Part shown: in pieces, positions 9,042-19,552 of the stretch
Position numbering within the stretch: the first letter of the stretch is position 1
Layout of the letters: each line of letters begins with the position of its first letter
Source of the DNA: Verrucomicrobiota bacterium
Lineage (GTDB): Bacteria > Verrucomicrobiota > Verrucomicrobiia > Opitutales > Opitutaceae
Length of the DNA: 64,000 nucleotides
Direction of reading: 5' to 3'
NCBI GenBank assembly: GCA_016222805.1
Contig: JACRQG010000007.1
Coordinates: 186,001 to 250,000 of the forward strand
Position numbers and translations under genes: made by a program
Notes under the pieces: model-generated
Databases searched by the model: none
Seen by the model: only the letters and a program-made list of their open reading frames with translations
Told to the model about the DNA's origin: nothing

Positions 9042-9884
9042 TTATTCCGGGCGGACGGCGACGAGTTCGAGCAGCTGGGTGAGCACGCGGTCGCGATCGC
9101 GGCCGGCGAGGGAGATGGCGAGCTGCGCCAGCAGGAGGCCATAGGGGGCGCCGATGTCGAAGCGGCGGCCGGCGACGCTGAACGCGAGGTAGCGTCGGCG
9201 GGCGGCGAGAGCGTGCAGGGCAGGCGAGAGTCCGAGGGGCCGCTCCGGGGCGGCCTGCTGCTGTTCCTCGAGCAACTGGAAGATGTCCGGCTCCAGCACG
9301 TGCATGCCGAAGAAGCACAGGTAAAAGCCAGCCCGGAGTCCGGGGACGATCAGGTGCTGCTCGGCCAGGGTCGGGGTGGGTTTTTCCAGCACCGATTCAA
9401 CCTGGTAGAGCGGACGCGCGCCGCCGACGAGCCGGCCGCCCACGGTGCCAAACGACGTGAGCTGGCTCTCCCGCGTGGGCTGCACGGCGGAAACAGGGGC
9501 ATTCTCAGCCTTGGCGATTTCCAGGAGTTGACGGGCGCAACTGGTTGCGGAGTGAGAGACGTGCAGGTGGTCGCCGACCAGGTGCAGGAAGGCGTCGTCC
9601 CCGACGAAGGGACGGCCGCAGAGGACGGCATGGCCGTAGCCGCGCGCGGCGTCCTGGACGATGAAGCGCACGCGGGAGCGCAGGGCGCCGCAGGCGTCGG
9701 CGTAGGCGGGCTCATCGCCCGGGCAGACCACGACTCCGAATTCCTCGATGCCCGCGCCGGCGGCTTCCTCGAGGATGATTTGCAGGGCGGACTTGGGCTC
9801 GCCGGCCCGGTCGACCAGGGTTTGCAGGGGCAGCGTGCGCTGGCGGGGATTGGCGGCGGTGACGAGGACTTTGCGGATTCTCAT
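9042..9884 (-). CDS. Sugar nucleotidyltransferase, GalU/UGPase-like
   Basis: This protein of about 280 residues has the fold signature of glucose-1-phosphate nucleotidyltransferases. LVDRAGEPKSALQIILEEA aligns with the GalU region that follows the nucleotide loop, and RGYGHAVLCGRPFVGDDAF matches the G-x-G-H-A-V...GDxxF substrate and metal part. Near the end RRFDIGAPYGLLLAQL resembles the conserved W/R-x-D-I-G motif. The N-terminal loop reads TAANPRQRTLP instead of the canonical G-x-G-T-R-x-x-P, so the nucleotide-binding loop is atypical. I chose the ATG at 9884, because upstream codons are GC-rich filler. It is transcribed with the kinase/transferase fusion 24 bp downstream, which suggests both supply NDP-sugars for cell-surface or exported polysaccharide. 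Whether it uses UTP is inference. Confidence 0.8.
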   Translation of the reverse strand: MRIRKVLVTAANPRQRTLPLQTLVDRAGEPKSALQIILEEAAGAGIEEFGVVVCPGDEPAYADACGALRSRVRFIVQDAARGYGHAVLCGRPFVGDDAFLHLVGDHLHVSHSATSCARQLLEIAKAENAPVSAVQPTRESQLTSFGTVGGRLVGGARPLYQVESVLEKPTPTLAEQHLIVPGLRAGFYLCFFGMHVLEPDIFQLLEEQQQAAPERPLGLSPALHALAARRRYLAFSVAGRRFDIGAPYGLLLAQLAISLAGRDRDRVLTQLLELVAVRPE

Positions 9885-10006
9885 GCGGGGCGCGATCCCG
9901 ATGACGGTGGCGGCGGGGCGGCGCCGCCTCAAGACGCATGTTGCCCGTGGGGACGATCGCCCGGTCTCAGGGGAAAGGGAGGCGGCCGGCAATCCCGCGG
10001 CGCGGG

Positions 10007-10034
10007 TTGACCGATCCGGCTTTTGTGTTACGTC
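10007..10034 (+). promoter_or_regulatory. Possible sigma-70 type promoter of the pterin cluster
   Basis: TTGACC (10007-10012) and TACGTC (10029-10034) are 16 bp apart and end 9 bp before the ATG at 10044. If used, transcription would begin almost at the start codon, giving a leaderless or near-leaderless message. No good ribosome binding site is visible before this ATG, which fits. The -10 match is weak. Confidence 0.35.
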
Positions 10035-10043
10035 TGACCCTCC

Positions 10044-10516
10044 ATGCCCGCCCGAAACACTCGCCGTCGTCCGCCGCGCCCTGACCCGGCACCGGCGGGA
10101 GACGTCCAGGTCACCCGGCAGGTGCATTTCACGGCGGCGCACCGGCTCCACAATCCGGCCAGGTCGGAGGCCTGGAACCGGAGGCAGTTCTGCCCCTCTG
10201 CCAACCCGAACTGGCATGGCCACAACTACGTGCTGGAGGTGACGGTGAAGGGCCGTCCGGACCCGGAGACCGGCTACGTGATCGATTTGGGGGAGTTGAA
10301 GCGAATCCTGCACCGGGCGGTGGTGGAGCGTTGTGATCACCGCAACCTGAACACCGAGGTGCGTTTCCTCCGCGGAGTCATCCCCACGACCGAGAATCTC
10401 GTCATTGCCTTCTGGCGGGAGATTGCGCCGCGGTTGCCCCTGACGACGCGGCTGCACCGGGTGCGACTCTACGAAACCCCGCGGAACTTCGCCGACTACC
10501 ACGGCCCTGACGAATC

Positions 10517-10520
<4 letters not shown>
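10044..10520 (+). CDS. 6-pyruvoyl/6-carboxy-tetrahydropterin synthase family protein
   Basis: This 158-residue protein belongs to the PTPS/QueD family, which converts dihydroneopterin triphosphate to a 6-substituted tetrahydropterin. Zinc ligands are visible in [10 protein letters not shown] and WHGHNY (His58 and His60). The catalytic Asp-His pair appears in CDHRNLN, and substrate-binding Glu in [29 protein letters not shown] and YET resemble animal-type PTPS more than E. coli QueD. The catalytic Cys expected six residues before the first His of HGH is Ser52, and a Cys lies two residues earlier (FCPSANPN), so activity may differ. Its stop overlaps the folE2 start by 4 bp, and an SDR gene follows. 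This order recalls tetrahydrobiopterin-type synthesis. QueC and QueE are not in the window. Confidence 0.88.
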
Positions 10521-11488
<968 letters not shown>

Positions 11489-11554
11489 GGGCGGGTGCCA
11501 CCGCGAAAAGCACGCCAGACGCGAACAGCAGGCCAGCGCAGGCCGGGGATTGGC

Positions 11555-11583
11555 TTTCGTGGATTTGGTGTGTTTCGTGGTGA
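11555..11583. repeat. Fragment of a TTTCGTGG/CACGAAA-type intergenic repeat
   Basis: The stretch reads TTTCGTGGATTTGGTG followed by TGTTTCGTGGTGA. It is two spaced TTTCGTGG units of the CACGAAA-type low-complexity repeat that I associate with intergenic DNA of environmental bacteria. It sits in the 102-bp gap before the SDR gene and ends 7 bp before its start codon. Confidence 0.5.
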
Positions 11584-11590
11584 CCCAATC

Positions 11591-12304
11591 ATGGGCAAGC
11601 CACTCGTTCTCATCACTGGTGCGTCGCAGGGAATTGGGGCCGCCATCGCGAGGGTCTTCGCGGCCGAGGTTCCCGGCGTGCGCCTGGCGCTCGTGGCGCG
11701 GCAGGAGGCCAAGCTCGCTGCCGTTGCGCGCGCCTGTCGGCGGGCGGGCGCCGGGGCGGCGGAGTGTTTCCCGGCCGACGTGACGGAGGCCGCGGCCGTC
11801 GTGGCCCTGGAGCGCGCCGTGCGCCGGAGATTTGGAACGGTCGACGTGTTGATCAACAATGCCGGGGTTTTCGCCGGCGCGCCGTTGGTCGAGATGGAAG
11901 TGGCGGAATTTGATCGGATTGTCGCGGCCAACCTGCGGAGCGCCTTCCTCGTCACCCGGGCCTTGGTGCCGGCGATGATCCGGCGCGGGCGCGGCGACGT
12001 GTTCTTCATGAGTTCGATCGCCGGCCTTGCGGCCTACCCGAACGGCGCCGCTTACTGTGCGGCCAAGTTCGGCGTGACCGGGATGGCCAAGGTCCTGCGG
12101 GCGGAAACCAAGGGCACGGGCGTGCGCGTGTGCTGCATCCATCCGGGCGCGACGTGGTCGCCGTCCTGGGCGGGCAGCGGGGTGAATCCCGAGCGGATCA
12201 TGCCGGCGGAAGACGTGGCGCGCGCCTTTCTCGACGTCTACCGCCTCTCGCGCCGCACGGTGGTGGAGGAGTTGGTGCTGCGTCCGGAGCAGGGCGACGT
12301 CTGA
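11591..12304 (+). CDS. Short-chain dehydrogenase/reductase
   Basis: This 237-residue classical SDR is cytoplasmic and NAD(P)-dependent. The cofactor loop TGASQGIG is at residues 8-15, NNAG follows, and the catalytic Ser-Tyr-Lys set is visible as MSSIAG and AAYCAAKFG. The basic residue in VARQEAK after the second strand favours NADP. I chose the ATG at 11591, since the open frame upstream runs through a dispersed repeat. It follows PTPS and folE2 at 102 bp on the same strand. By position it could act as a sepiapterin- or dihydropterin-reductase-like enzyme, but SDRs are too diverse for sequence alone to show this. The general SDR call is firm. Confidence 0.9.
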   Translation: MGKPLVLITGASQGIGAAIARVFAAEVPGVRLALVARQEAKLAAVARACRRAGAGAAECFPADVTEAAAVVALERAVRRRFGTVDVLINNAGVFAGAPLVEMEVAEFDRIVAANLRSAFLVTRALVPAMIRRGRGDVFFMSSIAGLAAYPNGAAYCAAKFGVTGMAKVLRAETKGTGVRVCCIHPGATWSPSWAGSGVNPERIMPAEDVARAFLDVYRLSRRTVVEELVLRPEQGDV

Positions 12305-12359
12305 CGCGGTCCAGGTTCCGGGAGGTGTGCCCCGCCCGGGCGGGTTCGACGGGGTCTGT

Positions 12360-12998
12360 CTACGGTCGAAACTTCACCGTCTTCTCCGTCTGCCGGGGAA
12401 GGAATACCAGCGTGGCCAAGCGGCCGTTGTCCCGCACGCGCACGGAGTTGATCTGGTTGGGGAAATGTTCGCCCAGCAGGGCGTGATGCAGGCGGGCACC
12501 CTCGACGCCGGTGGCCAGGGGAATCTCGAAATAGAGCCAGAGTTCGTTGTCCGCGGCCTTGATCTCGCGTCCGACCCATTCGTGTGGAGCCAGGGCCCCG
12601 TCGGGGCGACGAACGGTGAACTTCGCCGTCAGGTAGGTCCGGGCCAGGGTGTCGAAATCCGCCTTCGACAGCGTCGCGAGGGTGACGGGTCGGCCGGCCT
12701 GGGCGCTGAGCGCGACTTCGAAGTCATCGAGAAAGACCCGCAGAGCGACTTCGAGCTTCCGCGAGCTGCGGTTGTAGTCGACCTCCGCCACCGAAGTGTG
12801 GATCGGGTGGGCGCGTAGTTCCGGAACCGCGGCGACCAGCGTCGCCGCGAGCCAAAGCACAACCCGGCAAGGAAGCAGGAGCAACAGGCGCACGGGACCA
12901 ATGGAACGTCGAAGCTGCTGTCGGGCAAGCCGGGTCAAGCGCGAGGGGCTCGTGGGGCGCGGACCGGTTGCGACTCTGTATCCGGGGATGTGCGACAA
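12360..12998 (-). CDS. DUF6702-like secreted protein
   Basis: This 212-residue protein has a long basic N-terminus followed by a strong hydrophobic signal or anchor (LLLLPCRVVLWLAATLVAAV) and then the family-type start HPIHTSVAEVDYN. The mature part alternates short beta strands (KLEVALRVFLDDFEVAL, ELWLYFEIPL) and resembles DUF6702 proteins of Bacteroidetes and Verrucomicrobia, whose role is unknown. Export to the periplasm or membrane is predicted. The start may be internal, because the first 30 residues are Arg-rich and unlikely to be conserved. It is convergent with the SDR gene and shows no operon partner. Confidence 0.7.
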   Translation of the reverse strand: MSHIPGYRVATGPRPTSPSRLTRLARQQLRRSIGPVRLLLLLPCRVVLWLAATLVAAVPELRAHPIHTSVAEVDYNRSSRKLEVALRVFLDDFEVALSAQAGRPVTLATLSKADFDTLARTYLTAKFTVRRPDGALAPHEWVGREIKAADNELWLYFEIPLATGVEGARLHHALLGEHFPNQINSVRVRDNGRLATLVFLPRQTEKTVKFRP

Positions 12999-13253
12999 CT
13001 CTTCACCCGATGGCCGCCCGCCGGTGCTGACGCCTTCGGTGTCGGAAGCTTTTACACCTTGCCGGGCAGTGGCCGTGCTGTTGGACGCGATTACCGGTCC
13101 TTACGTGAACAAGACTCTCATGGTCGGCGACTAAAGGAGATTCGCGCGCTCATTTCCAAATGCCGGAAGCGTGGCATCCTCCCTGCATGAGCGGGCCAAC
13201 CGTGCCGGCGCGCCTGTGTCCGGCCGGCCTAACTTCGAACCCTGCTGAAAATC

Positions 13254-14024
13254 ATGAGACAAACGAGACTCCCCCTTGGCGCGTTGACCGCCTGCCTTCT
13301 CCTCTCGGCTCCGGTCGCCCGTGCCGGTTTCACCGACTTCATCATTCGTGGCGGAGCCACGATCAATCATCCCGCCGCAGGGGTCTATGAGTTCGTGCTG
13401 GATGCCGGCGGGGAAAAGGGAGCCCTGGGTTCGAATGACATCAATGGCACGACCATCGGCAACCTACAGAGCGTGGCGATCACGCGCTTGGATGACCGCA
13501 CCCGCTTCACCAATGGCAGTGGTCCCGCGATGGCACCCTACCTCAATCTCTGGATCACCAACGGGGCCGGCAAGTTCGCGGTGGTCGCGAACGAGCCGAC
13601 GGACCCGGGGATGCAGGCGCTGTACGCCGGCGGCTGGGACCTAAGTTTTGCGGACCTGTCAAACAAGGCGGCGAAGATCTTCGAGACCTCGGACAGGTCG
13701 TGGCTGCCGAACAACGGCGTCGGACTGACCTTTGCGGATCTGGCGAGTTTTGTCATTCAGGCGCCCACGGTCGCCCAATTGACGGCCGGTTGGGCCGGGC
13801 TCGGCACCGGCGCGCCGCGGGAGTTGGGCACCAATCTCGCGTACGGGGTGAACTGGGTCTTTGGTGACACGTTGAGCAACTACGTGTCGGGCGATCCCGG
13901 GTACGTGGTGACCAATGCCTCGGTCACGACGGCCAACGCAAACCCGGTGCCGGAGTCCGGGTCGTTGGTGGTCCTTGGGCTTGGCGCCCTTGCCTTGCTG
14001 TTGGGCCGCCGGGCGACGCGCTGA
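13254..14024 (+). CDS. PEP-CTERM-type secreted protein
   Basis: This 256-residue exported protein has a Sec signal peptide (hydrophobic LTACLLLSAPVARA) and a C-terminal sorting tail of the PEP-CTERM class: VPESGS, a hydrophobic helix (LVVLGLGALALLLG), then RRATR. In this system an exosortase cleaves and handles the tail at the inner membrane, but no exosortase gene is in the window. The central part has no domain I recognise and is rich in Gly, Asn and Thr, as is common for exported matrix or surface proteins. It stands alone between convergent neighbours. A 255-bp upstream gap shows no clear promoter. Confidence 0.8.
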   Translation: MRQTRLPLGALTACLLLSAPVARAGFTDFIIRGGATINHPAAGVYEFVLDAGGEKGALGSNDINGTTIGNLQSVAITRLDDRTRFTNGSGPAMAPYLNLWITNGAGKFAVVANEPTDPGMQALYAGGWDLSFADLSNKAAKIFETSDRSWLPNNGVGLTFADLASFVIQAPTVAQLTAGWAGLGTGAPRELGTNLAYGVNWVFGDTLSNYVSGDPGYVVTNASVTTANANPVPESGSLVVLGLGALALLLGRRATR

Positions 14025-14056
14025 GGGAACTGGCCACCCCAGCTTGGCTGACGAGC

Positions 14057-14086
14057 ACCGGAGCCGTCCGAAGCGGAGGCTCCGGT
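14057..14086. terminator. Strong hairpin between convergent genes
   Basis: A nested stem pairs ACCGGAGCC (14057-14065) with GGCTCCGGT (14078-14086), with an inner TCCG/CGGA stem closing an AAG loop. It lies 33 bp after the PEP-CTERM gene stop and 35 bp before the end of the leftward ruvB gene, so it may end transcripts from both sides. No T-run follows on either strand. Confidence 0.55.
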
Positions 14087-14120
14087 CGGTCATTGCCGAG
14101 CCGACGAGGGAGCCGCGTCC

Positions 14121-15203
<1,083 letters not shown>

Positions 15204-15279
15204 GTCGGTGGTCCCGTGCGGGCAATGCGGTGCGGCGTTCGAAAGAACGTCAATGGTCAATCTCCTTCGGGAATTTCCG

Positions 15280-16569
15280 CTACCGCCACTCGACCTCGGC
15301 GCCGAGGCCGCGGAGGTTTTCCACGAAGCGCGGGTGCGCGCGTTTGATCGTGTCGGCATTCTTGACCACCGAACGGCCGGGGATGCTGGCCGCGATCATG
15401 TAGAGTCCGACCGCCGCCCGGATGATGTACGGGGCGTCGACGGTGGCGGGCCGGAGCGGCCGATCACCGAAGACGATCACGCGATGGGGGTCGCTGACCA
15501 CGACATGTGCGCCGAACTTCGAGAGCTCGGGCATCCACGTGAACCCGCCCTCATACACCTTGTTCCAGAACTGGATCGCCCCCTTGGCCCGCACGGCGAG
15601 CGCGATCATGCAGGGCAGGAGATCCACCGGGAAATAGGGCCACGGCGCGGCCTCGATCTTCGGGAGCAGGTTGGTGGTGAAGGGCGCGGCGATCTCGAGG
15701 GGTTGCCGGGCGCGGACCAGCGCCGTCGTGCCCCGGTGTTCGATCGTGACGCCGAGCTTGTGGAAGGCGCGCGTCATGAGGTCGAAGTGGTGAGGCACGG
15801 AGTTCCGCACGCGCACCTCGCCTCCGGTGATCGCGCCCAGGGCGAGAAAGGTGACGACCTCGTGGTAGTCGGTGGCGATGATGATGGTGCCCCCGTGCAG
15901 GCGGTCCACGCCCTCGACCGTGAGCTGGCTCGTCCCGATTCCCTCGATACGCGCCCCCATCGTCACGAGCGCCCGGCAGAGATCCTGCACATGCGGCTCG
16001 CTGGCGGCGTTGATGAGCGTGGATTCGCCGTCGGCGAGTGCGGCGGCCATGACGAAATTCTCCGTGGCCGTGACCGACATGTAGTCGGGCCAGTGGCGCG
16101 CCCCGCGGAAACGGCGGGGCAACCGCAGGGTGAGTTCGCCATTGTGCGAGATCCGGGCCCCGAGCCGTCCGAGAATCTCGAGGTGGGGATCGAGTTCGCG
16201 GATTCCCAGCGAGCATCCCTTGGCGTTCGTGGGCAGGGTAATCCTGCGCATGCGCTGCAGCAGCGGGGCAAAGAGCAGCACCGAGGAACGCATGCCCGAC
16301 GGAATCTCCCCCTGGAGCCGGCGGACTGAAAAGGACGAGTGATCGATCTCCAACCGGCCGGCGGGCTTGTCCCACGCCACCCGGGAACCCTGCTCGGCGA
16401 AGAAGTTCACCAGTTTCTCGACGTCCGTGATCTCCGGAACGTTCAGCAACGTCACCGGCTCATCGGTGAGCAGCGAGGCGCAGAGGATGGGCAGGACGGA
16501 GTTCTTGTTGCCCGAAGGGGTGATGGTGCCGGAGAGCGGCTTGCCGCCATTGACGATGAGATCAGCCAT
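15280..16569 (-). CDS. murA: UDP-N-acetylglucosamine 1-carboxyvinyltransferase MurA
   Basis: MurA adds enolpyruvate from PEP to UDP-GlcNAc, the first committed step of peptidoglycan synthesis in the cytoplasm. The 429-residue length is normal. Key residues are visible: Lys22-Asn23 in SGNKNSVLP, and a loop Cys (Cys119) in [17 protein letters not shown], which corresponds to the fosfomycin-sensitive catalytic Cys of E. coli. The loop around it departs from the usual GGCxIGxRPVDxH (it reads [12 protein letters not shown]), so this is a divergent member. NVPEITDV and the repeated inside-out alpha/beta units fit the EPSP-synthase superfamily. It is followed by ruvB on the same strand. A leftward terminator separates it from the gene upstream. 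Confidence 0.9.
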   Translation of the reverse strand: MADLIVNGGKPLSGTITPSGNKNSVLPILCASLLTDEPVTLLNVPEITDVEKLVNFFAEQGSRVAWDKPAGRLEIDHSSFSVRRLQGEIPSGMRSSVLLFAPLLQRMRRITLPTNAKGCSLGIRELDPHLEILGRLGARISHNGELTLRLPRRFRGARHWPDYMSVTATENFVMAAALADGESTLINAASEPHVQDLCRALVTMGARIEGIGTSQLTVEGVDRLHGGTIIIATDYHEVVTFLALGAITGGEVRVRNSVPHHFDLMTRAFHKLGVTIEHRGTTALVRARQPLEIAAPFTTNLLPKIEAAPWPYFPVDLLPCMIALAVRAKGAIQFWNKVYEGGFTWMPELSKFGAHVVVSDPHRVIVFGDRPLRPATVDAPYIIRAAVGLYMIAASIPGRSVVKNADTIKRAHPRFVENLRGLGAEVEWR

Positions 16570-16689
16570 GAGTGGGCGGTGGCGAGAAGGCAGGTGCGAG
16601 GTGAAAGGGCGGGAGCGCGGTGCCGGCGGAAGAGCCGCGGGCGAAGGCCCGGTGCGACCGCCCGTCGAAGAGTCGGGTGAGAAAAGACC

Positions 16690-16720
16690 AGAGGCGCCCG
16701 CCGCAAGGGCGGGCGCCTCT
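16690..16720 (-). terminator. Intrinsic terminator of the Pro/Arg-rich gene
   Basis: A 13-bp perfect stem (AGAGGCGCCCGCC and its complement) with a 5-base loop lies 50 bp after the stop at 16771. On the minus strand it is followed by GGTCTTTTCTC, a modest U-run. It separates this transcript from murA. Confidence 0.75.
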
Positions 16721-16770
16721 GAATTGCGCCGGCGTCGGCGGGCGCCGCAAGGATTATCGCGGTCTTGGGA

Positions 16771-17834
16771 TCAAATGGCGCCGCCGCCCTGCTGGCCTTC
16801 CGGCCGCGGACCGCGGTCACCGTCGTCGCGGTAACGCCCGCGTCCGCCGCGTCGACGGCGTCGGCGGTGACCTCCCTGGTCGCCGCCTCCCTGGCCTTCG
16901 CCGCGGTAGCCGCCGTCGCCACGGTTTTGTCCCTCCTGGCGGGGACCACGCGAGTCGTCCCGATAGCCGCCCTGGCCGTCGCGGCCGCGGCCGCCGCGGT
17001 GGCGCCGACGATCGTCGCCGCGCTCGTCGCGCGGGTCTCCCCGGCGCTGTTCCCCTTCGGGAGCGGCGGCCGGTTGCGCTTTCTTGCCGCCGAAGAGGCC
17101 TTTCACCCAGCCCACGAAACCGCCGGATTTTTTCGGGGGTTCCGCCGCCGGGGCGGGCTCGCGGTACGGCTGCTGGGAGCGAGGTTCGAACTTGCGATCG
17201 TCCCGGCGCGGTTCGCGCGGATCGAAACTGCGGGGTTCGCGTGGTTCGCGGCGCTCCCGCGGTTGGAAGGGCGGACGGTCTTCGCGCCGGGGCGCCGGAG
17301 CGGGCGCGGGGGCGGGAGTCGCCGCGGCGGCTCCCGGCGATTCCCAGCGCATCTCGGCGCGCTTGGGAGATTCTGGCGGCAAAATCTTGAGTTCAGCCTT
17401 TTCCTCCGGAGCGGCGGCCGGCGCGGGAGCAGGTGCCGGTGCGGCTGCCGGAGCAGCCGGTGCGACCGGGGCGACGGCGGAGGGAGCGGGCGCGGGTGCC
17501 GGTGCGGGAGCGGGCGCCGGTTCGGGTGGCGGCGGAGACGCCACGCTGGTCTCCCCGGTGAACGGGTTCTTGTATTCGCTCTTGGTGGCGATGACTTCGA
17601 GGGCGCTCGGCTTGTAGGCTCCGGCGCCTCCGGCTGTTCCTGCCCCGGAGGGCGGGGTGGGGCGCTTGCCCCGGGCGAGGCCGGAGCCTCGCGTGGTTCC
17701 AAACGTTCCCGGAGCGGGAGTAGGGTTGCTGGCGGTACTGGCGGGGGCCGTGGGGGTGGCGGGGGTGGCCGTTTCAGCCGGCGCGGGCGCCGGCGTGTCC
17801 GTGCCGGCGCGCCTGACTTATCTGCGTCTGACAT
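16771..17834 (-). CDS. Pro/Ala- and Arg/Gly-rich protein, apparently frameshifted near its 5' end
   Basis: The long C-terminal frame (16771 to about 17817) encodes a PAPAP-rich linker, a charged RE/RRDD/PRE region, a short amphipathic stretch SGGFVGWVKGLFGGKK, and an RGG/RRRRGGRGRYRDD tail typical of RNA- or ribosome-associated low-complexity proteins. Upstream of a GTG at 17544 this frame stays open and protein-like (AYKPSALEVIATKSEYKN, NPFTGETS) but has no ATG, GTG or TTG after the in-frame TAA at 17818-17820. A plausible ATG start (17834, MSDADKSGAPA) lies in another frame. A one-base shift within roughly 17800-17817 would join them. The choices are a real frameshift, a sequence error, or a gene that starts at 17544. 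I recognise no enzyme domain. The gene ends at a good terminator. Confidence 0.6.
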
Positions 17835-18113
17835 GGATGGTGTGTGTTGGAGGAAGGCGGCCCGGCGCGGACGCGGGAGGGCCGCAGTGTGTGTGGCGCC
17901 AGCGGAGCGGGTAAGCGCTCGACGCCGGCGAGGAAAACCGACCATCGGGGACCGGCCGCCGAGTGGCAAGTGGCAATTCAGTCCGGCACCCCCGGGCGGC
18001 GCCGCGGGGTTCCGGGTCACGAGGGCGGGAGAAGGACGCGGATGCGGCCGGGCAACGTCGCCGCGGGCGGAACCGGCTTGCCATGGATCCGCCCCTGCCA
18101 CCACGTTCCGCCC

Positions 18114-18485
18114 ATGGACAAGCTCGAGGAGATCTTTCGCATGCAGGACGCACTCAACCGGCGGATCGGGGTCGTCCTGCCACCAGCCACGGACGAGGAG
18201 AAGGCGAAATGGGTCCTCAATTACACCCGTGCACTGCAGCAGGAGACGGCGGAACTCGTCGACAGCGTGCCGTGGAAGTGGTGGGCGAAGTACCAGAAGT
18301 TCGATGAGCAGAATGCGAAGGTCGAGGTCGTCGATCTCTTCCATTTTCTGGTCTCACTGGCCCAGACCCTGGGCATGTCGGCGGACGACGTCTATCAGGC
18401 GTACCTGAAGAAAAACCAGGTCAACCACCAGCGGCAGGACAGCGGCTACGCGAGCAAGGACGAGGCCGACTCCAAACACATCTGA
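18114..18485 (+). CDS. Dimeric all-alpha dUTPase-like nucleotide pyrophosphohydrolase
   Basis: This 123-residue cytoplasmic protein resembles the all-alpha dimeric dUTPase/MazG-like superfamily, which hydrolyses dUTP to dUMP and limits uracil in DNA. The acidic metal-binding pattern is visible: QQETAELVDSVPWKWWAKY contains the E-x-x-E-L type motif and the WKWW core, and NAKVEVVDLFHFLVSLAQ carries the second E-x-x-D motif. I chose the ATG at 18114, because the upstream open frame is Arg/Gly-rich. It ends 21 bp before the convergent thioesterase gene. Substrate choice among dUTP, dCTP or other nucleotides is not proven by sequence. Confidence 0.8.
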   Translation: MDKLEEIFRMQDALNRRIGVVLPPATDEEKAKWVLNYTRALQQETAELVDSVPWKWWAKYQKFDEQNAKVEVVDLFHFLVSLAQTLGMSADDVYQAYLKKNQVNHQRQDSGYASKDEADSKHI

Positions 18486-18506
18486 GGCCCCGGGGGCCCG
18501 TCGCCC

Positions 18507-18968
18507 TCAGCGCGAGACGACAAACGCCGCCGTCACGTCCACGGCGGTCTGACCGTTTTCCACGATGGAGGCCTTGAGCTTGAGCTTGGCCTTCCCGTAG
18601 CGGGCCAAGGCGTCCTGAAATTCGGCGATGGCGGCCTGGGCCGGGCGTTCACAGATGGCGCGAAGGTCGCCGATCACCGGTCGCCGGTAGGCGGCTCGGC
18701 TCTCCTTGACGACGATGCTCCACTCGGCCTTTTCCGCGCCCTTCTCGTTCTTCATCAACTCCCACACGACGCCGTAGCCGGCCAGGGTGGCCAGGGAAAC
18801 GAGGCTGCCGCCGAAGGCGGTGTTGAGCGAGTTCTTGTTCTGCTCCTTCGGCGCGGTGAGGACCAGGGCCCGATCGTCGCTGACCTCCACGCCGACGCCC
18901 ATGGCCTTGGCCAAGGGGATCATCTCGTGGAGGAACAGCTCCAGCGCCGGGACCTTTACCGCTTTCAT
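18507..18968 (-). CDS. YiiD C-terminal-domain-like thioesterase (hotdog fold)
   Basis: This 153-residue protein resembles the putative thioesterase domain at the C-terminus of E. coli YiiD. IPLAKAMGVGVEV and TAFGGSLVSLATLAGYGVVW are close to the family pattern (IPLxxAMGV...TxFGGSLxSLAxLxGW). A hotdog fold acting on acyl-thioesters is expected, but no substrate is known. No signal peptide is seen, so it should be cytoplasmic. It is transcribed divergently from the peroxiredoxin gene with about 107 bp between their starts. Confidence 0.85.
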   Translation of the reverse strand: MKAVKVPALELFLHEMIPLAKAMGVGVEVSDDRALVLTAPKEQNKNSLNTAFGGSLVSLATLAGYGVVWELMKNEKGAEKAEWSIVVKESRAAYRRPVIGDLRAICERPAQAAIAEFQDALARYGKAKLKLKASIVENGQTAVDVTAAFVVSR

Positions 18969-19075
18969 CGGCGCGGACCTTGGAGGGTTTTCCCGCCTAC
19001 GTCAAAGCCTCAAACTTCGCGGAGAATGCGGAGCCCAGGTTTGACCCGGAACCGGGCTTGGACTCACTCGTGGTC

Positions 19076-19552
19076 ATGATTCAACCGGGCAGGAAACTCG
19101 ACCTCAACCTGCGTCTCGACGCGGTGAGGGAGGGCCGGATTGAGCGGCTGGCCGTGGGCGAGCTGGTGCAGCGCAGGGCGGTCCTATCGGTGCATATGAG
19201 GAACAACACTCCCGGGTGTGACCGCCAGAACCTGGTGTTGGCCGAGCGGGCCAAGGAGTTCGCCCGGGCCGGCTACGACCTGATCGGCGTCAGTCGCGAT
19301 TCGGCCAAGGCCCATGCCAAGTATGCCTTGGCCAAGAAGATCCCGTTCCCGCTGGTCAGCGACCCCGAAGACAAGCTGGCGGGTGCCACCGGGTCGTTGA
19401 TCGAGAAGTCGATGTACGGTCGGAAGTTTTTCGGGCCGGCGCGGGCCGCGTTTGTGGTCGAAAAGGACGGCACCGTGCTGGCGGTGGTGGAGAAGATCGT
19501 CCCGGCGGATGCGGCCGACCAGGTCTGGGCGGCCATCGCGAACCTTCCCTGA
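19076..19552 (+). CDS. Peroxiredoxin, BCP/PrxQ type
   Basis: This 158-residue thiol peroxidase reduces peroxides with electrons from thioredoxin. The peroxidatic Cys is Cys48 in NNTPGCDRQN, matching the TPGC motif of BCP/PrxQ. LIGVSRDSAKAHAKYA and the LVSDPEDKLAGATGS region align with the family, and GRKFFGPARAAFVVEKDGT fits the conserved strand and Arg. A resolving Cys five residues after Cys48, as in many BCPs, is absent, so it may work as a 1-Cys type. I chose the ATG at 19076. The stop overlaps the ATG of the following metalloprotease gene by one base (TGATG), which implies translational coupling. Confidence 0.88.
   Translation: MIQPGRKLDLNLRLDAVREGRIERLAVGELVQRRAVLSVHMRNNTPGCDRQNLVLAERAKEFARAGYDLIGVSRDSAKAHAKYALAKKIPFPLVSDPEDKLAGATGSLIEKSMYGRKFFGPARAAFVVEKDGTVLAVVEKIVPADAADQVWAAIANLP

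Noticed and set aside
18114-18485. MazG toxin-antitoxin or phage-type nucleotide hydrolase
   Set aside because: The sequence fits the dimeric dUTPase-like group, and no phage or toxin genes are nearby.
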